From Cynocephalus volans (taxonomy: Eukaryota > Chordata > Mammalia > Dermoptera > Cynocephalidae): a DNA stretch of 64,000 bases. Of the stretch, positions 23,301 to 35,300 are shown in pieces. The stretch spans positions 15,458,130 to 15,522,129 of the forward strand of contig NC_084475.1 in assembly GCF_027409185.1 (NCBI RefSeq). Reading direction: 5' to 3'. Both the position numbers and the translations under genes were made by a program. The notes under the pieces are model-generated. The model searched no databases. It was not told the DNA's origin and saw only the letters and a list, made by a program, of their open reading frames with translations. How positions within the stretch are numbered: the stretch's first letter is position 1; the number at the start of each line of letters is the position of its first letter.

Positions 23301-26300
23301 CCACACACACACACCACGCACACTCACACCATACACCACACACACACTACACACACCACACACACACTACACACACATGCACACCACACACACTCACACC
23401 ATACACCACACACACACTACACACACCACACACACACAAACACACACACACACACACCACACACACCACACACACACACTACACACACACACACACACAC
23501 ACACTCTACACACACCACACACACACACACCAGCCCTCCTCTCATAAGCCGTAGGCAGGTCCAGTGATGATGTATTCTTGTCTGTCTCTCCTTATCTTTA
23601 ATTATAGGCCTTTTAAAAGCAAAGCAAATCTTTCCCCTCTTCTTTTTCCTCCCTCCCCTCACCCATTTGAATTTTGCATCTACACCACTCCCCAGCAATA
23701 CTGTTTATTAAAAATTGGATCTGTCACGTATCAGAGCAATAACCCAGGGGACAGTCAGGAGCTGGTAGCACCTGCGTCCTCCAGCCCCTCCCCAAGCTCA
23801 CACTGAGAAGCCATGTGACCTTTGAAAGGGGACAAGTCTGCTCGTACAGACCCGTCCAGATGAGGCAGAGCCCACTCCAGCCCCTCAAGCACCTTCTCCT
23901 CTCCGTGGGGACAGTCCCAACTTCTGTCTGTACCCAGATTCTTCCTTCTTTTCTGGGTCCCCTTCTTAGTTTTTATTAGGTTATGAACTGGGCAGTATTA
24001 AAATCATCCCTGCATTATAATCTAGAGGGACCCAGTAAGACTAATAATTGTTTAAATGATAAAAAATAAGCAGAGTTCATTTGTGTAGCATTTTACTGTT
24101 TACAGAAAAAAAAAACTTTAATATATGCTATGACGCTTTATACTTACCACATGCTTTTTCCAGTAGATGTTGTTAATTCCATATTATAGATAGGAAAACG
24201 GAGGCCAGTGAGTAAAAAATGAAGTTACTTGCTCAAGGTCACAGCTGCTATTGCAGAAATTCAAAGAACTACAGCAGACGATGTGACAAGCCCTGTCCTA
24301 AGCACTTTACGTTTATTAACTCCTTTAATTCTACAACAACCCTATTTTAATCTCATTTTACAGATGAGTGAATTGACGCATGGAAATATTAAGAAACTTG
24401 ACTTAGGTCACATCCAAGCAGGATGGAGATGCAGAGAGATCGAGTCAGGAGGGATGAGAGGCTTCGCCAAGGGGGTGGCAGATCGTCATTATTTCAGGGT
24501 ATTGACAGCAGTCCAGTGTGTGGATGCCATGGGTGTGCAGCCCAGTTTTCCCCCTCACCCAAGAGTGGCTCCATCCCTCCAGGCAGGCTTGTGTTAATCA
24601 CACACACAAGACTCATGCATTGCCCTAGATGCCAAGCCATGTTATAATCAGGGGACTGCTTGCTAAGCATAAAATTCAGGGAAAAAAAGAGACTTGGAGG
24701 ATTCACATGTTTAATGCTATCAGACTGATGTGGTTGGTAGCTGGCTGCACTGATGTTAGCCTCAATCGACAGCCCCTTCATCCCCTCCTACCCCTGGGTC
24801 CTCCCCGCCCTGACCTTGGCTCCCTCAGCTGTGTTTGTCTGTGGCTTGAGTCAGGCATTCTATTATCTCCGGGTCGACATTTCCTGCATTGCCATAGGTA
24901 CCACTTGCCTTTGAGCTTGAGAATGTCCTGGACTTGACCTGGTTACAGACCAGGGTGGAAGAGGAGGCTTTCTCATCAGAAACCTCTATCAGCCATATCC
25001 AGACCTGTCATCTCACATCCCTGCCTCCATCCCACTCAGTGCCTGTGTCAGGGCCTTAGGGACTTGGATGTCAGGAGTGAGAACCATGAAAGAGTGAAAG
25101 GGTGATTGGAGCCATTTCCTTATACCCAACCCCCATCCCTCTCCACATGCCCTCCTCAAAATCTGACACTTCTGGCTGGGAATCTGAGAATCAATTCAGC
25201 AAACATTTGCTGGGCACCATATGCCAGGTGCCAGGAATGAAACCCATTCCCAACTCCCCACGAAGCTAAGTCTAGCCAGCTTGGTTGATCAGAGGGACAG
25301 CACATAAGAGATGATTCAGGCCATGTCAGACTTCAGACTAATGTGACACATAGACCATAGTGCCCATGAAGACACCTTAAAGGTCAGGGGCCTCTGGTCT
25401 CATGTGGTGGGAAGCTGGGCCCTCAGGGACCAGGTCAAATGCCTGTAGTTCTCTATGGCTGCCAAGTTGAGGGTCCTGACTGAGTGACTGGTCTGAGTGG
25501 CTGTGAAATCCACAGGTCCAGGAGGGGACCCCCCTCTGAAGGCCAGGATGGCTCTGGGCCACCACCTGCCTGTCCATCACAAGCCTGACCACCACCTGCT
25601 CTGTTCACCACCTTTTCCATCTGCCTCCTGCCCTGACCACTACCTGTTCTATCCACTACCTGTTCTGACCACCACCTGTCCTGCCCTGTCCACCCCCATC
25701 ATGACCACCACCTGTCCTGCCCTGTCCACCCCCATCATGACCACCACCTGTCCTGCTCATCACTTGGCATGTCCATCCCCTCCCCTGCTCACTGATTTTC
25801 CTAGGGCAAGAGGTAGCTCATTAGCAAAGAAAGAGAACTGGGCTTGGGGCTTCATAAAGCTGGGCTTTTGTCGTGGCTCTGCCATTAATGAATCCTTGGT
25901 CATTCCATTCAAAGAGCCTTTACAATTTGCACAGCACTTGCACATAAATTATCTCATCTGATTTCTACAGCACTGAGCATAAGCAGCACAGGCATTATTA
26001 TTGACTGTAAAAGGGGAACTCTTGTAGTCAGGACCCTTTTGATTGCCAATTATAAAACCCAATTCAAACTGGCTTGGGCAAAAAGAGAACTCATTGGCCC
26101 GTACACCTGAGAAGCCCCGGGGTGCTGCTGATGCCCAGCTCAGATGGCACTGGAGACTCACAGTGACCTCAGTCCCACTCTCTCAGTCTCTCGACGGTCT
26201 TCCCTCTGGCTTGGCTTCATTCACAGGTAGGCAGTTCCTCCTGGGGCCCCATGATCACCAGCAGCTTCAGGAACACATCCTGACAGCTCCTAGATTCAGC

Positions 26301-29300
26301 TAAGGTCCTGGATCGAATGCTCACGGGAGACTGAAATGGTCACATGCCCATCCTTGAACCAGTCACCGCGGCCAGGGGATGGAATACGGTGAACAGCTTG
26401 AGGTTGCATCACATGCCACCTGCAGATGCAGCCGGTCCCGCCCAAGCCTCGTGGCTCAAGGGAGGAAGAGAGTGGTTCCCAAGAAAAATGGGGGTGGTGT
26501 TAGCTGTAGGCCAGTCATGCACAAACAAAGACGTCCCATATAGTCCTGAGCGAGGCTGGGTCCCCACAGTCTTAGATCTTTAATGAGCACTGACAGAAAA
26601 ATAAATGAATGGAACTCATCACTGTCCCACCCGAACTGGGCTCTTTGTGTCCCACACATGGTGTCAGTTAAGACTAAATAACCAGACTTAGGTTATTAAT
26701 AACCAGACTTAGGTTATTAATAACCAGACTTAGGAAATGAACTGATATCATCCTATAAAGTGATTGGCTTACTGGAGCTGTGGAGCCAGACCTCCACAGG
26801 TAGTGCATGGTACACGTGGTACAGGTGGTGGTCAGGCAGGGCAGGAGGTGGACAGAAAATATAGTGGATGGGACAGGGAGTAGTCATGGCAGGTGGCAGA
26901 CAAGGCAGGGGGTGGTCAGGACAGGTAGTGAATGGTACAGGTGTTGGTCAGGAGAGGGGATGGACAGGGCAAGAGGAGGTCAGGACAGGTGGTGGACAGG
27001 ACAGGAGGTGGACAAGACGGGGTAGACAAGAAAGGGGGGGATAGGGCAGGGAGTGGTCAGAGCAGGTGGTGGATAAGACAGCTGGTGGTCAGGACAGGTA
27101 GTAAATAGGACAGGGGCTGGTCAGGACATGAGAGAAGATGTGTGCAGTAGCTCCTGAGGGACCTACCATGGGTAGCTGGGATCCACTTTGAGAAATATCG
27201 GCAGGACAGAAGGTTACTTTGCTGACTTTGAAATCACAACCATATAGCACTTTTGGTTACACACATTTTGCAGAGGAGGAAACAGACCCTGAGGGACATT
27301 CAGTGATTGTCCAAGGCCACTCAGCAGGCGATAAAAGACAGAACCCCAACCAGGGCTCTGACTGCAGACCCCAACTCTTCCCATCATTACAGTGGACATC
27401 CCTCCCTTGACCCCCAGGGCCCTCAGGGAAAGAAAGGCTTGGACTGGAAGTTCGCCCAAACCTCTTCTGTCACTGACCTCCCAAAATTCTAATGGAACCC
27501 TGGTAACACTCTCAGCCTAGCCCAGGACAAACACCAAATGGAAATCCATGCCAATGAGGGACATTCATTCACAAGGCAATTCAAGACGCTGCCTTCAGAG
27601 CCGCTCAGATAAGACAGGCCTAAATGCAATGAGTCACCCTTAATTGGGTCTCAGGAGCAGAGGAGCCAATGACAGTATCCCCTGGGGATTTGCCTCCATC
27701 AAAACCCAACTGCAGGATAATAAGCTCAGGAAATCAAGCCAAGATTTACTGACACCGACATCGCTCCTGGGTGGAATCACCTTTGCCTCCCCTCCTCTTT
27801 CTCTCATGTCTGCTCTCATGTCTTATTGTATTTTAAGACAAAGTACTTTAACCACCTCTCCACTGGTTCTATTTTCACTTGCCACCTGCCAGACAAAAGG
27901 GCATTTCAATATGAGGACACAAAGTCTCTGGGACTTAGTCCTTCTGCCTTTGCAAAGGCTGTGTGAGGTTTCAGAATGAGTAGACGGCGTGAATTTTGCA
28001 GCTCCTTCCAGTGACCAGATGGCAGGGGCTGAGCACTGTGGCTGAGACCAGGGGGTGACCCATTGCTTCCCTGTGGCAGAAACTCTCAGCGTCCTTGATC
28101 GAGGACAGCATTCTGCTTGGAAATGCCAGCAAGGAAAAACAATGTGGCTGCTGAGTGACAAACCAATCACCAGATCCTTAAATAACACAAACCGACTGTG
28201 CATTGGTTCATGGTTTTATTGGGAGAGACAAATAATAATAAAATAAGAAGAGGCTTTGCTCTGCTAATAGTAGGTTTTCTATCACACGGGGGTTCATGAT
28301 GTCTCTTTTTTCCTTCCGACCCTGGGGAACAGTGTTCCCCTCCTTTATTCTGAGACCCTATACCCAGAGGGAACTTCAGCAGCACGAGTGAGTCAGTCAT
28401 CCTTTCTTGATGCAGAAACTGCAAACCCTCAAGACAGAGCCATGTGAGGGCTGGTCACAGTGGACTCCTGTGGGGAAGGGATTTGTGCAGGGCAGCAGGA
28501 ATCTGACTGAAGGGGCCCTTTCACAACCGATAGAGGACCACGGGGTCCCTCCTGAGTGACACCCTTAGTCAGTGTCCGGACAAACAGGAAGCTAGACAAC
28601 ACCAGGACATGGTAGAGAGGACCATGTCTAGAGAATCGATGTGAACCAGATCAATGGCTGCCAATTCTCAGTTGATGTGTAAGCACCAGCCCTTGCCAGA
28701 GCATCAATCGATTTGTAGGAAATTACACACACACGTAAAGAGATGTTGGCATAAAATCACCAAGTGCCCTTTCTTGGGAAACACTATTATTCTGAGAGTT
28801 GGGTGCTCAAATGTCCTTTCTTTTATGAAATTATGGTGATAACAGATGGGTTCATAGAAGTTTTCTTAACCAATCCCTCACTTAACCAACTTACTAGATC
28901 AACAAATACCCTTTAGTCTCTTGGTGAAACATGCTGACCACGTGCCTGTGGTGCAGTGACCACCCACACTGGCAGGTTCTTCTCGAGAAGGGCCCTCACT
29001 TCTGCGCTCACCTGTTGCAGTGGCTAGTTAACGAGGGTCTGCTGTGTTTGGGCCCCAGTGTGTTTATGCTGGTCATACATGTTAACTATAATGATGTGAT
29101 TGAATTAATTCATTCATAAACTAATAGAGTAACAGAAAAGAATATTAATCAATGAAATAAGAGTGTAAACAAAAAAAAACTCATTTCTACAAAAACTAAC
29201 TCAAATGCTTTGGAAAGACTCCATGAAAGCATGTCATTAAAAAAAAAAATGCTGTCAAATTGGGAATGCGTGAGAGAACTATAAAATATAGGGAGGAAAA

Positions 29301-32300
29301 ACATAAAAATGAAGAAGGATTTTGCAATCAGATTGCTTCATAGGTGTCTAGAATTTCTTGCTTCATGTTAAAGAAACTGAAACTCCAAAACAATATTACA
29401 ACATGTGTGTGGTCTGTGCAGGAAAGGCAATGACCCCTGTCTTTCTGCAGACCCACAGCAAAGAAAAGTCCTTAGGACTGTCTACATCAATGCACTAGCA
29501 AATTACTACACATTTAGATATTTGGGGTCAAAATGAAATATTTAAAGACAGAATATATCTCTTTTATGATTTTCTGATTTAACAACAATTTTCAATGAAC
29601 TTACTAATTGCCAATTCCAATTACATTGGATAAGAATGCACCTACTTGGTAAATAAAAGGCTGACCACTGCATCTGTCCCTCCCAATCTAAAAACTTATT
29701 GCTACATAAAATCAAACAATTCCAGCAGTCTGGCCCTTCCAAGGCTAAGCAGCTATGAACTTTATTTTTCAAGGTGTCTAGCAAGGGAAGTCTTTTTAAC
29801 CTTTCTTCAGTCCAACATTTATCTTAATCGTGTATTTTAGAGGTTTCCAGCCCAGTATTTTTTCCTCCCTCAACTGACTCTCAAAAAGGCTCTGTCTTCC
29901 AGAAGCCAAAGATACTCACACAGTTTTTGAAAGCAGACTGGTCAAACCCTACAATTTTTATCAAGTGGAATCTTTAAATATGAATAATTCAAAAACCAAA
30001 GGAGGGAGACCCCGCAACTTTAGACGGGCTATAGATCACAAGGCACTCAATCAGAACTGAGTGCTTAAATATCTTGGAGTTTGTAATAGCAGAATGTGCT
30101 TTCCTGGAAACCATACGACAAGATAGTAAATGCCACCCTCACTCAGACTAGAGGAACCGTATCTGAATTCTCTCTCTTGCAATATAGGTGCCTGCCAGCT
30201 GCCCAAAATCCGCCTTAGCAAAGTCTTTGCGGAGAAGCCAGACACAGCTGAGGCAAATCTGTAAACATTATGAAACGATTTCCTTTCGAACTTCTTACAC
30301 AGATCTGCCTCCCCCATCTAGCCCAACTTTCCCAGCTCCTCTAGACTCTAGCTCAGGCTTGAACAAAGTGGGCGGTATTAGCAGCTGACTCCTGTAGTCA
30401 TAACCCAACTGGTAAAGAACCTAGACCCTTCCCATCAGGACTGTCAATCAGAAATCTACTCTGTCCAGCTATGAAACTGACTGCAAGAGCAGCCAGATCC
30501 TTCCAGCCACACCAAACTGAGCTAAATTCTAGCATTCCCTGTGTTTCTAGATTTATGTCAGAAGGGTCATGGCAATAATCTTCACTAAGATCTGTGATCA
30601 TATATTACCAGAAAAGATGAATTCCTTACTACCCAACATAAGCATGTGCTCATACATTCTGTTTGGTGCTGGCTGCTCAAGTAAGCTCAGAAATAAAGCC
30701 ACTATATGCACAATAGCTAAAACAGCACAGGGATGCATCAGCCCAAGGCTTTATGGTATGGTTTTCATTCTTATACTTAGTCTCATACTTCGACTCACTC
30801 TAATTTTACTCTGCTTTGAACTTTTCCATTTAAGGATCTCTCCGTAGGCATTTCTTGCTCTGTAAGTCTTAAAACAGCCTGGGTCAAAAACAGTCTCACT
30901 CTGACTTGACCAGCTTAGATGAGGAGCTCCTGAATATTCCAGCTTGCCTGGGCTCTGCAAATTCCCACCGAGGAGAAATGCTCTTGAGATTCTAGCAAAT
31001 CATCTTGGGAGCACAGGGAGCAGGAGCCATCCACCAAGGCCACCTCTCTCAGACCCCCTTAGGGTGTCCAGAGCTGTAAGAAGTCAGGCAAACCCAAGGA
31101 CACACTGATGATGGCCCACTACACACCTCCATGGCCCCTGCACCTGCTGGGTCACTTGCTTCTGGTCCTCAGGCATAGCTTGTCATTTCTTCCCAAGCCA
31201 CGATGCCTTTCCCTGACTTTTGATCCCCGACATCCATCCCCCAAAGTCAAAGTGAAGTAATAGACCTTTGTCCTCCAGTCAGAGAACAGCACAGCTCCTC
31301 TCCTCTCCCCAATTTTTCAGGAGGGGAGAAAGAGTCTCCCCACTTTGTGCTTCTAGGAAGTCAATCCTAAAATTCCTTAGGTTGCAGGACTCCCTTCCTA
31401 GAATGATGGACACTGCTGTCCCTGCTCCTGGGAGCTTGTCCTGTGTTCCCAAGTCTTAACAATCTGCATTATTTATTCATTGAGTCAACAAATACATTCA
31501 AGAACCCACCATATGGCAGACACTAATAAGCACGGGGGTTACAGGAATGAATGAGACAAAGTCCCCCCACCCCCTTCAGGAAGCATAAGGCTTAGTGGAG
31601 AGGGGGAAATAATAAGCCCACATACCTGTCAGTAAGTAATTTTACAAAGTAGTAAATGCTATGAAGGAAATAAAATAGGGCAACGAAACAGAGAGAAATT
31701 GGAGGTGGGTACAGGGGCTGCTTCCCCTAAGGTGGTCAAGGAAGTCCTCTCTGAGAGGTGACATTTGAGCTGAGATGTGATGATAAAAAGAAGTGAACTA
31801 TTCACAGATCTGCAGAAAGAACATTCCAGAAAAAAGGAACAGCACGAGCCAATGCTCTGAGAAGGGAGCAAGCCTTATCATTTAGGACAGAAGAAAGGCT
31901 GGAGCAGAGTGAGTGAGAGAGAGAGCGGAGGTACGTGAAGTCGAAGGCACCAGCAGGGGCCCGAGGCTCCACTGGGGCCTCGCAGGTTGGGGAAGAAACC
32001 ACCAGAAGATTATAAGCAGGGAGTGATCAGTCCTGTGCTTTGAAAAGACATCTCTGGCTACTGGAAAGAGAATGGACTCGAGGGCAGAGAATGAAAGCGG
32101 GAGACCAGGCAGGGGACCAAATGGTTGGGTGGATTAGGGTGGTAACCATGGTGATGATGAGACACGATGGGATTCAGGATATATTCTGGAGGGAGGGCTG
32201 CCAGGACTCTAGAATAAAGATAGTAAGTCCAGTGTGGGTAAACACAGGCTAATTGTCCCTGTGAGTGTGTACAAGCACGCACACACACACACAGTCCTCC

Positions 32301-35300
32301 TCACACAGACAGTGCGGGGCAGTGGCCCAGACTCCAGACTCTGGAGCCAAAATGCCTGGGGTCTGAATTCCAATTCAGCTGCTTACCAGCAGCAGAACTT
32401 GGCTCCAGTCACTGAACCTCTCCCTGCCTCAGGTTTCTCATCTGTAAGATGCAAACAGTAATAGAAACACCCTCATGGGGTTGTTGTGAGGATTAAATGA
32501 GCTACTATAGGAGAAGCGTTTAGGGAAGAGCTCCTGCCACACAGTGTGTGTTTCCCAGCTGCTGTAACAAACTAGCACAGATTTAGTGGTTTCATTAAAA
32601 ACAATACAAATTTATTCTCCTACAGTTGTGGAGGCCAGAAGTACAGGGTCAGTTTCACTGGGCTCAAGGCAGGGTGTTAGCAGAGCTGGCTCCTTTCAGA
32701 GGCTCCCGGGGAGAATCCATTCCTTGCCTTTTCCAGCTTCTAGAGGCCGCGGCATTCCTTGGCTCCCATCTGCATCCCTCCAACCTCCGCTTCCGTCACC
32801 ACATTGCCTTCTGTTTCCTGCCACCTTCGTATAAAGACCCTTGTGATCATATTTGGGGCAGACCTAGATAATCCCCCCATCTCAAAATCCTTAACATAAT
32901 CGCACCTGCACCATCCCTTTTGCCATATAAGGTAACACTCACAGGTCCCGGGGATTAGGACACAGAGATATTTTGGGGCTATTATTCAGCTCACCACACA
33001 TGGTAAGCAATAAATAAAGGTTAATTACTATTATCATATCGTTATTATTCCTACGTCAGCCCCAGAGCATGTCCCCAGCCCCCTCCCAAGCTATGTGGGA
33101 GAGGAGGGGATGTGGAGAGACCCCCAACTCCCAGAAGCCCCCTGAGGCTAAGACCCAAGCCCAAGCCAGAGCCAGGGGCTGTGCTGGCTGATGAGGCAGA
33201 AGCCTCAGTCTCTGGTGGGTCCTGGTGCAAGCACTGTGCCCACAGGCCTTATGTGGGGTCCGAGAGGGAGGCCTGGAGTACAGGCTACAGCCGCCTGATG
33301 GCGCTGTATTCCGTGGGCTCCTCGTGGTCCCTGCCAGGGGTGTAGTTGATAAGATGGCTCATGTTGCTGTAGGTTGGCTCCTGATCCAAGTTGTCCAAAG
33401 ACAGTGACACATAGGGAACTTCCTCCCTCGGAAAGGAAACCTGCAAGAAAGAGGGTCGTGAGGTCAGAGGGGCTGGCAGTGGCAATGGCCACGGGACAGA
33501 GAAGCTCTCTGATAAGGCAGGTGGGGGCAGACCCTCTGCAGCCCACTCCCAAGCCCTCCCGCTTCCCCCTCCATTCTGCCAGATACCCTGAGCTTCAGCT
33601 ACAGCAGAACAGATTCTCCCTCAACTCTGCCCCAGGGCAGCACATCCGCTATGAAATCCTGAGTCACTCGGCCTGTGTGGCTCTCTCCCACCCAGCACGA
33701 GGACCGCACTTGACTGCTCTCCTCAGCTACTCCCACACGATCGGAAGAGCCCATCTTCAAAGGGGGGTCAACGGCAGGTGTGTCCCTCCCCAGCCCCACA
33801 GCAGCACCCACGGAGGACACACCATGGAGACATATTCCACTTCTGCCTGGCCAGCCTGGGCAGAGGAGGAGGGCTCTGTGGGGACCTTCTTCTGGGAGGG
33901 GCTGCGGGAGCTTCCAGTCTGCTGCAGGGTCAGGTTTGCATAGCAGAGGTCACTCTCCAGGGGCTGCAGGGGAATCACAAGATCTGTCTGTGAACACAGG
34001 TTCCTCTTCCAGGGAGGGACACGAGCCCCTCCCAGTTCCCTCTGTGCCCCCCATTTCTCAGTCTCCCATGACCCCAGCCCTCACCCCTTCTGGCTGTCTC
34101 CAGGCTCCCCACCCTCCCATGCCCTGCAGGAGGCCATGGCTATGTGGACACTTTGGCACATGGTTTGCCTGATACATTTGGACTTCAGTGCTCCTGGGAG
34201 ACAGGAAATAAAAAAAGGGGAAGCTGCCTGATCTCTGTGGTCCAACCGCAGGGACTTTCTTACCTGCTCTGGGGATATCCCAGCAGCTAAAAGACAAAAA
34301 TTATCCAGAATTAGAAAGCCCATCCCCAAGACTCTGGTGGAGAGAAATACGGAAGAACAGGGGTGAATTAGGCTCTAGGCTCAGAGACAGGAAACATGGT
34401 TCTAATTCTGATCCCTCAGATGACACACTCTGTGACACTGGTCACATCACCTCTTTGAGCTTTCATTTCTTCACCTGAAAAAGAGGGAGACCTCAGCCCC
34501 TCTGTTCCCCCACATCATAGAACTATACAATCAACTGATCAGGTGGCCCTGCCAGCCATGGGCTCCCCTGGGGCTACGTTTCCTTCTGCAAAATCCCAGG
34601 CTCTGTAACTTCTGCTGGAAGTTCAGCCTGTAACCCCACCATTTCTCCACCTGATTCATCCTCCAGGGGTCAACTCACAGTCATGCCTACCTTCCTCAGC
34701 TGCCTAAGCTGTCTGATCCCCCCTCCCGGCTCCCACGGCATTTGCTTTATGTCTGTCTCATCATCTTTCTTCCACTGAATTCTAGTTAGTCTTCAGGTGG
34801 GCCAGGAGCTGCTGGGTGGCCTGACCTGTCCCTTTCTCACATTCTGGGTGCTTGGCTGTGCCTGGCGGGTGGGTGCTCGATCAGTAAAAGTTGTCCACAG
34901 AGACAGAACAGGATGGCTCCAAGCTGCCCTCCGGTGGAGCACTAGCCGGGCTGGCACAGTATGGATCAGTTTTCAGGCGATTGCTGGTTCCTGTATGTCT
35001 TTCTGTCCATCAGCCCTCCCCCTGCCACTTCCCCCATTCCCCTGTTCTATGGACAACAAAGAAGAAAGAAACAAGGAATTTCTTCCCTGGTTTTTAGTTT
35101 CAAAAGTCTAGATGCCAAGGAGCACAGAAAGTACTTAGAACTTAGGTCATGGACAAGACATTTGGGAGAAAAAGTTGTGGATAAGAGTCAGACATCCCTC
35201 CTCCCAGACTGAGAGGTCCCCCAGGCTGCGGGGAGGGAGAGGTATTGGAGAGAGCCCAAGGAGAGCCAGAGCACAGGACCCGGGGTTCTGAGAAGGGAGA

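Noticed and set aside
22896..23567. 223-codon His/Thr-rich open frame
   Set aside because: It is a by-product of the CA-rich array; both CA frames stay open, and there is no gene context.
26677..26737. CRISPR-like array
   Set aside because: Units are directly adjacent with no unique spacers, and the genome is mammalian.
28160..28620. Possible CD300-family pseudogene exon
   Set aside because: No IgV motifs (WWCRG, DADTYWCG) and no splice context could be found.
33374..33943. 189-codon plus-strand frame over CD300LF exons 6-7
   Set aside because: Antisense shadow of the real CD300LF coding exons; spans an intron without its own signals.
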